A stretch of 12,162 nt of DNA. It comes from Candidatus Kappaea frigidicola. Its GTDB lineage: Bacteria; Omnitrophota; Gorgyraeia; JAGLLT01. The notes beneath the pieces were generated by a model. That model searched no databases, was not told where the DNA came from, and saw only the letters and a list, made by a program, of their open reading frames with translations. The position numbers and the translations under genes were made by a program. Where the stretch lies: the NCBI GenBank assembly GCA_030765555.1, contig JAVCCI010000088.1, positions 1 to 12,162 on the forward strand. The letters are read 5' to 3'. Every line of letters starts with the position of its first letter. Position 1 is the stretch's first letter. This document shows positions 6,189-12,162 of the stretch, in pieces.

Positions 6189-7171
6189 CTAATAACGGCT
6201 CCTCCCCAGGTAAGGCCTCCACCAAATGCTGATAAAACAATAATGTCATTCTCTTTAACTGCTTTTGTCAAGATTGCATCATTCAATGCCGTTATCGTTG
6301 ATGCAGCTGATAAATTTCCGTGTTTTTCTAAATTAGTATAAACTTGTTCATCTTTTAGATTAAGACGTGCACCAACTGCTTTTATTATTCTAATATTAGC
6401 TTGATGAGGCACAAGCATATCAATGTCTTCAATTGTCATATCACATTTTTCAAGAGCCTTTTCAGCTGATAAAACCATCTTCTTAATAGCAATCTTAAAA
6501 AGTTCACTGCCTCTCATTTTCACATAATGTAAACGTTCATCAATCATTTTATGTGTAATAGGATTGGCAGAACCTCCTCCAGGCATACATAATAAATCAG
6601 ATTTACGCCCATCACTACCTAAATATAATGATAAAAGTCCATTTTTTGATGTTGTTGACCTAAGAATACAAGCCCCAGCTCCATCACCAAACAAAACACA
6701 TGTATTCTTATCTTCCCAGTCAGTAATGGAAGATAATTTATCAGCAGCAACTATCATAATGGTTGCAAATTGCCCTGTTTGTATGTAGGCTTGAGCTATC
6801 GAAAGGGCATAAGGAAATCCTGAACAGGCAGCTGAGATATCAAGGGCAGCAGCATTAATTGCCTTAATCTTCTGCTGTACAAAACAAGCTGTTGAAGGAA
6901 AATTCATATCTGGTGTTACTGTAGCTAAAATGATTAAATCTATTTCACTTGCTTCAATACCAGCATTCTTCATAGCATTCTTGGCAGCTCTAGCTGCCAT
7001 ATCAGATGTCGTTTCATTTTCAGCTGCTATTCTACGTTCTTTAATACCGGTTCTTGTAGTAATCCATTCATCAGACGTATCAACCATTTTTTCAAGATCA
7101 TGATTAGTTAAAACTTTATCAGGATAATAATTACCAACCCCGACTATCTTTGCCCGAATATCCTTATTCAT
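6182..7171 (-). CDS. fabH: 3-oxoacyl-ACP synthase III
   Basis: 329 aa. FabH starts fatty acid synthesis by condensing acetyl-CoA (or another short acyl-CoA) with malonyl-ACP. Catalytic triad: C116 in ISAACSGFPYAL, H256 in VPHQANIRII and N286 in HGNLSAAS. The C-terminal SAFGGGLTWGGAV is the expected glycine-rich end. The frame is open upstream to ATGs at 7198 and 7219, which would overlap plsX, but the ATG at 7169-7171 has GGGGG 5 nt before it (7177-7181) and gives the family's normal N-terminus (DIRAKIVGVGNYYP). This start lies 19 nt after the plsX stop. Substrate preference (straight or branched primer) cannot be read from sequence. Confidence 0.96.
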   Translation of the reverse strand: MNKDIRAKIVGVGNYYPDKVLTNHDLEKMVDTSDEWITTRTGIKERRIAAENETTSDMAARAAKNAMKNAGIEASEIDLIILATVTPDMNFPSTACFVQQKIKAINAAALDISAACSGFPYALSIAQAYIQTGQFATIMIVAADKLSSITDWEDKNTCVLFGDGAGACILRSTTSKNGLLSLYLGSDGRKSDLLCMPGGGSANPITHKMIDERLHYVKMRGSELFKIAIKKMVLSAEKALEKCDMTIEDIDMLVPHQANIRIIKAVGARLNLKDEQVYTNLEKHGNLSAASTITALNDAILTKAVKENDIIVLSAFGGGLTWGGAVIRW

Positions 7172-7176
7172 CGCTT

Positions 7177-7181
7177 CCCCC
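7177..7181 (-). promoter_or_regulatory. Ribosome binding site of fabH (decides start)
   Basis: GGGGG followed by AAGCG and then ATG at 7169-7171. The two upstream in-frame ATGs lack a comparable site and sit inside plsX. Confidence 0.65.
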
Positions 7182-7190
7182 ACTTTTTCT

Positions 7191-8186
7191 TCAGACATGA
7201 TTATCTTTAATCGAATCAATAATATGTTGATTTATATCATGCAGCACGGCTTCAGCTGCTACTCTTATTCCATTTTTTATGGCTTTTGAAGATGACCTGC
7301 CATGCCCAACTATACAAATACCATCTATTCCTAAAAGCGGTGCTCCTCCATGTTCAGCATAATCAACCTTTCTCTTTAAGCTTCTAAAGGCCGGCATGCT
7401 TAATAAGCCACCAATCATTGTTAATAAATTACTACTTAATTGCTGCTTAAATAAACCAGTTACAGTCTCAGCAACACTTTCTAAAACTTTTAATATAATA
7501 TTTCCCGTAAAACCATCACAAACAATTACGTCTGCTCTACCTGAGAAAATATCTTTACCTTCAACATTACCTATAAAATTTAGATTACTTTTACTTAGTA
7601 AGCCATGAGCTAATTTAATCAGCTCATTGCCTTTAGATTTTTCCTCGCCTATACTAAGCAAGCCTACTCTCACTTGTTTCTTTGCCAAAACATATCGACA
7701 ATAAACACTACCCATAACAGCATATTGAAATAAATGTTCCGGTTTGCAATCAATATTGGCCCCGATATCAATCAACAAACAACTATTAAGCATGGTAGGC
7801 AAAACAACACTTATTCCAGGCCTATCCACAGCTTCAAGGGTTCTAAGCTTTAAAGTAGCACTGCAAACCATAGCCCCAGTATTGCCTGCAGTAAACATGG
7901 CATCCGCTTTCTTTTGCTTGAGAAGATTCACAGCAACATTAATAGAAGAATCTTTTTTCTTCCTAATGGTAACAGCCGGTGGCTCGTCCATACCAATAAT
8001 TTCAGATGCATGCTTAATAGATATTCCAGAAGGTATTTTTTTATGTCGAGCTAGCTCTTTTTTAATAGAGCATTCTTCTCCCACGAGAATAATTTCGTAA
8101 CCATATTCGCAAGCCGCTAAAATGGACCCGTCTATAACATTTCGAGGTGCAAAATCACCACCCATAGCATCTACTGCTATTTTCAT
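7191..8186 (-). CDS. plsX: Phosphate acyltransferase
   Basis: 331 aa, typical PlsX. It converts acyl-ACP to acyl-phosphate, the acyl donor for PlsY in phospholipid synthesis, and is a peripheral membrane enzyme. Seen: KIAVDAMGGDFAP at the N-terminus, MFTAGNTGAMV (97-107), IDIGANIDCKPEHL (139-152), VCDGFTGNIILK (222-233), and near the C-terminus GAPLLGIDGICIVGHGRSS. The ATG has AAGGG 6 nt upstream, overlapping the rpmF stop region. The order rpmF-plsX-fabH is conserved across many bacteria and ties membrane lipid supply to ribosome production. No transmembrane segments are evident. Confidence 0.97.
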   Translation of the reverse strand: MKIAVDAMGGDFAPRNVIDGSILAACEYGYEIILVGEECSIKKELARHKKIPSGISIKHASEIIGMDEPPAVTIRKKKDSSINVAVNLLKQKKADAMFTAGNTGAMVCSATLKLRTLEAVDRPGISVVLPTMLNSCLLIDIGANIDCKPEHLFQYAVMGSVYCRYVLAKKQVRVGLLSIGEEKSKGNELIKLAHGLLSKSNLNFIGNVEGKDIFSGRADVIVCDGFTGNIILKVLESVAETVTGLFKQQLSSNLLTMIGGLLSMPAFRSLKRKVDYAEHGGAPLLGIDGICIVGHGRSSSKAIKNGIRVAAEAVLHDINQHIIDSIKDNHV

Positions 8187-8195
8187 ATCTTACCC

Positions 8196-8402
8196 TTAAC
8201 TTTTTGACTTACCTTCTTTTTTCTTTTCTTTTATTTCTATTATCTGCTTACCATTATAATATCCACAATAAGGACAAACAGCGTGAGGTTTTTTCATTCG
8301 CCCACAATGTTTGCATTTATTAAGACTCACAAGACTTATTTTCTTGTGTGTTCTTTTTTTAGCACCTCTAGTTTTAGAAATCTTTCTTTTTGGTAATGCC
8401 AT
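8196..8402 (-). CDS. rpmF: 50S ribosomal protein L32
   Basis: 68 aa. Begins MALPKRKISKTRG, close to the universal bL32 N-terminus (MAVPKRKTSK). It has the four-cysteine zinc ribbon C30/C33 and C43/C46 (CKHCG, CPYCG), so it is the zinc-binding form. The lysine-rich C-terminal tail (KEKKKEGKSKS) is extended. It has one of the strongest ribosome binding sites in the window, AGGAGG at 8410-8415, 7 nt before ATG, as expected for a ribosomal protein. It lies 33 nt after the DUF177 gene and 9 nt before plsX, the standard arrangement. Confidence 0.97.
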   Translation of the reverse strand: MALPKRKISKTRGAKKRTHKKISLVSLNKCKHCGRMKKPHAVCPYCGYYNGKQIIEIKEKKKEGKSKS

Positions 8403-8435
8403 TTCAATTCCTCCTAAAGTATTAGTATTGGCTTG

Positions 8436-8846
8436 TTATTCTTTTTTATGCTTACAGTGATCTATATTTAAATTCTGAGCACATATTGCACAAAGACCCT
8501 TACAATCATCCTTACACAATATCTTTGATGGTAATGAAAGCAGTATATCTTCAGTAATAATAAGTTTTAAATCTTGTTCTTTATTACTATCGACTTTATA
8601 TTCGAATTTAAAAGGTTTGTCAAGATTATAATCAAATTCTTCACAACACCTATAACAAATTGCTCTAAATTTTACCCTATACTCACCTTTGATACTAATG
8701 TCATTATCTAACTTCTCTGCAACTGCAGCAATCTCTACTTCTTGAGTCGCTTGTAAACCCACCTCTTGAAAATCAACCTCAGAAAATTCAAGTCGCTCTT
8801 CAATTTTCAATCCTTTTGGTGGAATATCAGAAATTCTTATTTTCAC
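8436..8846 (-). CDS. yceD: YceD/DUF177 family protein
   Basis: 136 aa. DUF177 proteins almost always sit just upstream of rpmF, as here; in E. coli YceD is linked to 23S rRNA accumulation. The protein has a basic N-terminus (MKIRISDIPPKGLKI), a central beta-rich domain with FRAICYRCCEEF (C64, C67, C68), and a C-terminal cysteine cluster (C111, C115, C119, C122, C131, plus H130, H133), which suggests metal, probably zinc, binding. It starts with GTG in a four-base GTGA overlap with the ackA stop; AAAGAG precedes it. Family assignment rests on length, cysteine pattern and gene order. The biochemical role is not established. Confidence 0.85.
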   Translation of the reverse strand: MKIRISDIPPKGLKIEERLEFSEVDFQEVGLQATQEVEIAAVAEKLDNDISIKGEYRVKFRAICYRCCEEFDYNLDKPFKFEYKVDSNKEQDLKLIITEDILLSLPSKILCKDDCKGLCAICAQNLNIDHCKHKKE

Positions 8847-9997
8847 TTGCTCTTTATAATATTATAAGTGTCTTGTGCAATCATTAATTCCTCATCAGTA
8901 GGGATTACAAGGACTTTTAAAGCTGGTTTAATGAATTTATCAAGACCTTTTACAACCTTATTTCTAATGGATAAAGAATTCTCACCAATACCTCCGGTAA
9001 AAATAAGGGCATCTGCCCCACCTAGAGCAACAATATAGGCTCCAACATATTTCCTAATTCTATATATAAATAAATCAAGAGCTACCTCGGCTCTCTTATT
9101 TTTTTTTGCTGCTGCTGCTTGAACATCTCTCATGTCACTGCCCACACCTGAAAGCCCTAGTAAACCGCTTTTTTTATTTAAAAGATCGTCCATTTGATGA
9201 GGAGTAAACCCATCCTCTTTCATGAGGTATAGTAAAATTGCAGGATCCAAATCGCCACTTCTAGTACCCATCAATAACCCCTCTAAGGGCGTAAGACCCA
9301 TTGATGTATCTATACATTTACCGTTTTTAACAGCAGACATACTACAGCCATTACCTAAATGGCATGTTATAATCTTTAGATCTTTACCTGGTTTTTTTAA
9401 TAATTTACTTGCTTTCATGGAAACATATCTATGACTCGTTCCATGAAATCCATATCTTCTAATACCATGTTTTAAATAGTATTTATATGGAATGCCATAT
9501 AAATAAGCACTAGCAGGCATAGTTTGAGCGAAAGCTGTGTCAAAAACAGCGACCTGCAAAATATTTTTCAATTCTTTCTCGCAAGCAATTATTCCCTGAA
9601 GATTTACAGGATTATGTAAAGGACCAAATTTTATATATTCTTTAATAACCTTTTTGACTGTTTTATCAATAATACATGGTTGAGTAAACTTTTCCCCACC
9701 ATGCAACACTCTATGTCCTACAGCGCCTATCTCACTACGAGATTTTAAAACCTTATACTTATCCTGTTCTGCCAAATAAGATATAAGCATCTTGATAGCG
9801 CTTTGATGACTTGGTGCTTTCACCTTCTTATTCTTGATGCTGGGCTTATTCAGAGGATAATGACTAAAAAGCTGTGTTGCTTGCCCAATTTTTTCAATTA
9901 ATCCTTTAGCTAATACGTTATAAGTTGATTTTTGACTTATATCATAAAGCCTATATTTAACAGACGAACTACCACAATTTATTACAAGAATATTCAT
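8843..9997 (-). CDS. ackA: Acetate kinase
   Basis: 384 aa, slightly short of the usual ~400. Interconverts acetyl-phosphate + ADP and acetate + ATP. Seen: VINCGSSSVKY (5-15), GHRVLHGG (94-101) with R96, FDTAFAQTMP (152-161) with D153, RRYGFHGTSHR (180-190) with H185, HLGNGCS (213-219), GTRSGDLDP (244-252) with R246, FTGGIGEN (333-340), and PTDEELMIA with the metal-binding Glu. These correspond to the catalytic Arg, Asp, His, Arg and Glu of the Methanosarcina enzyme. It follows pta after 17 nt. No strong Shine-Dalgarno is seen (AAGG about 12 nt upstream), so expression may depend on coupling to pta. Confidence 0.97.
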   Translation of the reverse strand: MNILVINCGSSSVKYRLYDISQKSTYNVLAKGLIEKIGQATQLFSHYPLNKPSIKNKKVKAPSHQSAIKMLISYLAEQDKYKVLKSRSEIGAVGHRVLHGGEKFTQPCIIDKTVKKVIKEYIKFGPLHNPVNLQGIIACEKELKNILQVAVFDTAFAQTMPASAYLYGIPYKYYLKHGIRRYGFHGTSHRYVSMKASKLLKKPGKDLKIITCHLGNGCSMSAVKNGKCIDTSMGLTPLEGLLMGTRSGDLDPAILLYLMKEDGFTPHQMDDLLNKKSGLLGLSGVGSDMRDVQAAAAKKNKRAEVALDLFIYRIRKYVGAYIVALGGADALIFTGGIGENSLSIRNKVVKGLDKFIKPALKVLVIPTDEELMIAQDTYNIIKSK

Positions 9998-10014
9998 AGA
10001 AAATTTTAACCTTA

Positions 10015-11004
10015 TTAATTTCTAACAGCAGTTATAGTTATTGCATCAATAACAGCCTGAACATTGCATCCACGCGATAAATCACTACAGGATTTTTTTA
10101 ACCCTTGAAGCAGTGGACCTACAGTTCGAGCTTTTGATAATCTTTGAACAAGCTTATAAGAAATATTGCCCGATTCTAGATCAGGAAAAACTAAAACATT
10201 GGCCTTGCCCTTCAAGCAGCTATCGGGTGATTTCATTTGAGATACCTCGGGCACTATAGCAGCATCTGCCTGCATCTCTCCATCGATAATAAAATTCGGG
10301 CGCATCTTTTTAGCAATTTCAACCGCTTGAACAACTTTATCAACAGAAGCACCCCTCGCACTTCCCTTAGTCGAATAACTCAAAAGGGCAACTCTGGGTT
10401 CAATATCAAAAACTTTCTGAAGCATCTCAGCGCTAGAAACCGCAATTGAAGCTAGCTGCTGCGATGTGGGATCAGGCACAATGCCGCAATCAGCAAAAAC
10501 AAAAACTCCGCCCTCACCAAAAACACACTCAGGAACCATCATAATAAATGAACTTGAAAGAGTTTTTATTTCGTCATCAACCCCTATACAATGCAAGGCT
10601 GATTTGGCAACTTTTCCAGATGTCGTCACAGCTCCAGCAACAAATCCATCAGCTTCTCCCTGAGCAACCAACATAGCCCCATAAAAAAGCGGATCTTTCA
10701 TTACCTCTCTAGCATCTTCTATGGTAACACCTCTGTGTTTTCTATTTTTATAATAAAAAGCGGCAAACTCTTCAAAATTTGCCGCGTCGTTATTATCTAT
10801 TATTTCAACTTCACTTAAACTTACAGAACAATCTTGCGAAACCTTGTTAATTTTATCTCTTTTGCCAATCAATACGGGAATAGCTAATTTTTCTTGAGCT
10901 ACTTTTGCAGCTGCTTTAATAATACGTTTATCAAGAGATTCCGGCAAAACAATTCTTCTAGGATTAGATGCGGCCTTTTTGTAAATACTATTCAATATAT
11001 TCAT
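10015..11004 (-). CDS. pta: Phosphate acetyltransferase
   Basis: 329 aa, the short single-domain Pta without the N-terminal DRTGG/CobB-like part. Converts acetyl-CoA + phosphate to acetyl-phosphate + CoA. Family features: RRIVLPESLDKR near the N-terminus, DGFVAGAVTTSGKVAKSA mid-protein, VFADCGIVPDPT, DGEMQADAAIVPE, FPDLESGNISYKLVQRL, and the C-terminal GPLLQGLKKSCSDLSRG. The ATG follows the coaD TAA with no gap, so the two are likely coupled; only a weak CAGAG precedes it. With ackA it forms the acetate/ATP module. A phosphate butyryltransferase is the main alternative, but length, motifs and pairing with ackA favour Pta. Confidence 0.95.
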   Translation of the reverse strand: MNILNSIYKKAASNPRRIVLPESLDKRIIKAAAKVAQEKLAIPVLIGKRDKINKVSQDCSVSLSEVEIIDNNDAANFEEFAAFYYKNRKHRGVTIEDAREVMKDPLFYGAMLVAQGEADGFVAGAVTTSGKVAKSALHCIGVDDEIKTLSSSFIMMVPECVFGEGGVFVFADCGIVPDPTSQQLASIAVSSAEMLQKVFDIEPRVALLSYSTKGSARGASVDKVVQAVEIAKKMRPNFIIDGEMQADAAIVPEVSQMKSPDSCLKGKANVLVFPDLESGNISYKLVQRLSKARTVGPLLQGLKKSCSDLSRGCNVQAVIDAITITAVRN

Positions 11005-11493
11005 TTACTCTGGTCTCAGTTTATTGGTTAGCGCTTCAGCAATTTCTTTGGGAACAAATTGCTTCACATCTGCCCCTAACATCACAGCTTCTTTTATCAA
11101 TTTTGAAGAAAGATAACAATATGATTCATGTGGCATCATAAAAATGGTCTCAACCTCTGAATTTAACTGTCGATTTGTTAAAGCCATTTGAAACTCAAAT
11201 TCAAAATCAGAAATCATTCTTATGCCGCGAATAATTGTTCTAGCCTCCACTTTCATCATGTAATCAACGACTAAACAGTTAAAATCATCCACTTTCACAT
11301 TCTCTATACCAGCAACCGCCTTTTTAACCATAGACACTCTCTCATCAACACTAAAAAGCGGTGCTTTATTGACTGAATGAGCCACAGCTACAACCACTTC
11401 ATCAAATATTTTAGTTGCTCTCTTGAGAAGATCAAGATGACCGTATGTGATAGGATCAAAGGTACCTGGATATACTGCTTTTCTTTTAATCAC
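11005..11493 (-). CDS. coaD: Phosphopantetheine adenylyltransferase
   Basis: 162 aa, normal for bacterial PPAT. Makes dephospho-CoA from 4'-phosphopantetheine and ATP, a hexameric cytosolic enzyme. Seen: AVYPGTFDPITYGHLDL with the nucleotidyltransferase T/HxGH motif as TYGH (16-19, H19), RGIRMISDFEFEFQMALTNRQL (89-110), and SSKLIKE (129-135), the ISSTxIRE equivalent. The start is GTG (11491-11493), 15 nt after rsmD. It agrees with the family N-terminus (KRKAVYPGTFDP), but no Shine-Dalgarno is visible before it. The rsmD-coaD pair is a very common bacterial gene neighbourhood. Confidence 0.97.
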   Translation of the reverse strand: MIKRKAVYPGTFDPITYGHLDLLKRATKIFDEVVVAVAHSVNKAPLFSVDERVSMVKKAVAGIENVKVDDFNCLVVDYMMKVEARTIIRGIRMISDFEFEFQMALTNRQLNSEVETIFMMPHESYCYLSSKLIKEAVMLGADVKQFVPKEIAEALTNKLRPE

Positions 11494-11508
11494 TGTTTTA
11501 TTTGTATA

Positions 11509-12057
11509 TTATGCTTGTTTTTTAAAAAAAGTTAACGAAGTTTTACCAGCTTGAATCTGCCTAGTATCTATATACTCTTTAATGTTTAAATTAATTAGAG
11601 CTTTTCGTTCATATTCAGCAATAATCAAGCCATCGGGCTGCAGTATATCATAGTCCAAAAGTACTTGCAAGCTTTTTTTTACCAACCCTTTATGATAAGG
11701 CGGGTCCAGAAATATTAAATCAAATTTAAGCCCTAATTTTTGTGCTTTCATTATATATTCTAAGGCATCCTGCCTTACAACTTTAACCCTAGAAGCATCT
11801 TCTTTATCTAGTATTCGAATATTCTCACACACGCTTAATGTATCAATATCAACCATATAAGCTGCTCTAGCTCCTCTCGAGATAGCTTCTATTGCAAAAG
11901 CACCACTACCTGCGTAAAGCTCAAGAACTAATGCATTCTCAAGTTTAGGCATTAATATATTAAAAAGAGCTTCTCGTAAGCTATCTTTCGTGGGGCTAAC
12001 GCCCTTAGAAAGAACCTCCAAATGCCTTCTTTTGTATTTTCCACCAATTATTCTCAT
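11509..12057 (-). CDS. rsmD: 16S rRNA (guanine(966)-N(2))-methyltransferase
   Basis: 182 aa from ATG 12055-12057. SAM-dependent Rossmann-fold methyltransferase acting on small-subunit rRNA. Seen: MRIIGGKYKRR at the N-terminus, PTKDSLREALFNIL (22-35), SAM-binding VLELYAGSGAFAIEA (44-58), and the N6/N2-methyltransferase motif IFLDPPY (115-121). The frame is open further upstream. A TTG at 12067-12069 has GGGG 5 nt before it, the same layout as etfA, and would add four residues; a GTG at 12088-12090 is also possible. I chose the ATG because MRIIGG is the family's usual N-terminus. It is the first complete gene of the run and follows a repeat patch. Confidence 0.93.
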   Translation of the reverse strand: MRIIGGKYKRRHLEVLSKGVSPTKDSLREALFNILMPKLENALVLELYAGSGAFAIEAISRGARAAYMVDIDTLSVCENIRILDKEDASRVKVVRQDALEYIMKAQKLGLKFDLIFLDPPYHKGLVKKSLQVLLDYDILQPDGLIIAEYERKALINLNIKEYIDTRQIQAGKTSLTFFKKQA

Positions 12058-12090
12058 AATGAAACTCAAATTTTCCCCTGTATATCCCAC

Positions 12091-12140
12091 TTCGTGAAAG
12101 CTTCCCCCTTCGCTGAAGCTTCCCCCTTCGCTGAAGCTTC
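12091..12140. repeat. Tandem repeat of an 18-bp unit
   Basis: The unit begins TTCGCTGAAGCTTC and is followed by CCCC. Copies at 12091-12108 (diverged in two to three bases), 12109-12126, and a 14-bp partial copy at 12127-12140. Each unit contains the palindrome GAAGCTTC, or AAGCTT in the diverged copy. It lies just upstream of rsmD and is much more GC-rich than its surroundings. Confidence 0.9.
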
Positions 12141-12162
12141 GGAGGACAGGTCGGAGGACAGG
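12139..12162. repeat. Tandem repeat of a 12-bp unit
   Basis: TCGGAGGACAGG occurs twice in perfect tandem (12139-12150 and 12151-12162) and may continue beyond the right edge. It follows on directly from the 18-bp repeats. Confidence 0.9.

Noticed and set aside
7172..7219. Longer fabH start overlapping plsX
   Set aside because: The upstream ATGs lack a ribosome site and would add a non-family N-terminus, while ATG 7169-7171 has GGGGG at good spacing.
7744..8100. 118-codon open frame on the plus strand opposite plsX
   Set aside because: It lies wholly antisense to a clear plsX gene, shows no recognisable family and has low-complexity composition typical of a shadow frame.
1433..10663. Many other 60-90 codon plus-strand open frames
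   Set aside because: Each is antisense to a conserved gene, or straddles gene ends on the opposite strand, with no family resemblance of its own.

Overview
The window looks like the chromosome of an AT-rich, probably anaerobic, uncultured bacterium with type II (dissociated) fatty acid synthesis. All fifteen genes lie on the minus strand, tightly packed and often overlapping, so they read from the right end of the window to the left. No tRNA, rRNA, transposase or CRISPR array was seen. The bacterial lineage cannot be fixed from the sequence. The simple intergenic repeats, the gene content and the ferredoxin-type ETF remind me of genomes from Omnitrophota-like candidate phyla or clostridia-like anaerobes, but this is a weak inference.

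In transcription order: (1) a short tandem-repeat patch (12091-12162), then rsmD (16S rRNA methyltransferase) and coaD (last but one step of CoA synthesis); (2) pta and ackA, which interconvert acetyl-CoA, acetyl-phosphate and acetate/ATP; (3) the classical bacterial block yceD/DUF177 - rpmF - plsX - fabH - fabD - fabG; (4) a 297-bp gene-free gap holding two nearly identical 64-bp repeats, several hairpins and a 10-bp-arm palindrome just upstream of acpP; (5) acpP - fabF; (6) an acyl-CoA dehydrogenase, etfB, and an etfA that begins with two [4Fe-4S] ferredoxin motifs and runs off the left edge.

Together the genes supply CoA and acetyl-CoA (coaD, pta, ackA), start and elongate acyl chains on ACP (fabD, fabH, fabF, fabG, acpP) and pass acyl chains towards phospholipid (plsX). 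The dehydratase (FabZ/FabA) and a dedicated enoyl-ACP reductase (FabI/FabK/FabL/FabV) are not in the window. Where such genes might follow fabF there is instead an acyl-CoA dehydrogenase with its own ETF. The EtfB has a clostridial-type DGDTAQVGP motif and the EtfA is ferredoxin-fused, as in the electron-bifurcating caffeyl-CoA reductase of Acetobacterium. The most interesting hypothesis is that this trio is a ferredoxin-linked, possibly bifurcating enoyl-thioester reductase transcribed with the fatty-acid operon. A catabolic acyl-CoA role is the main alternative.
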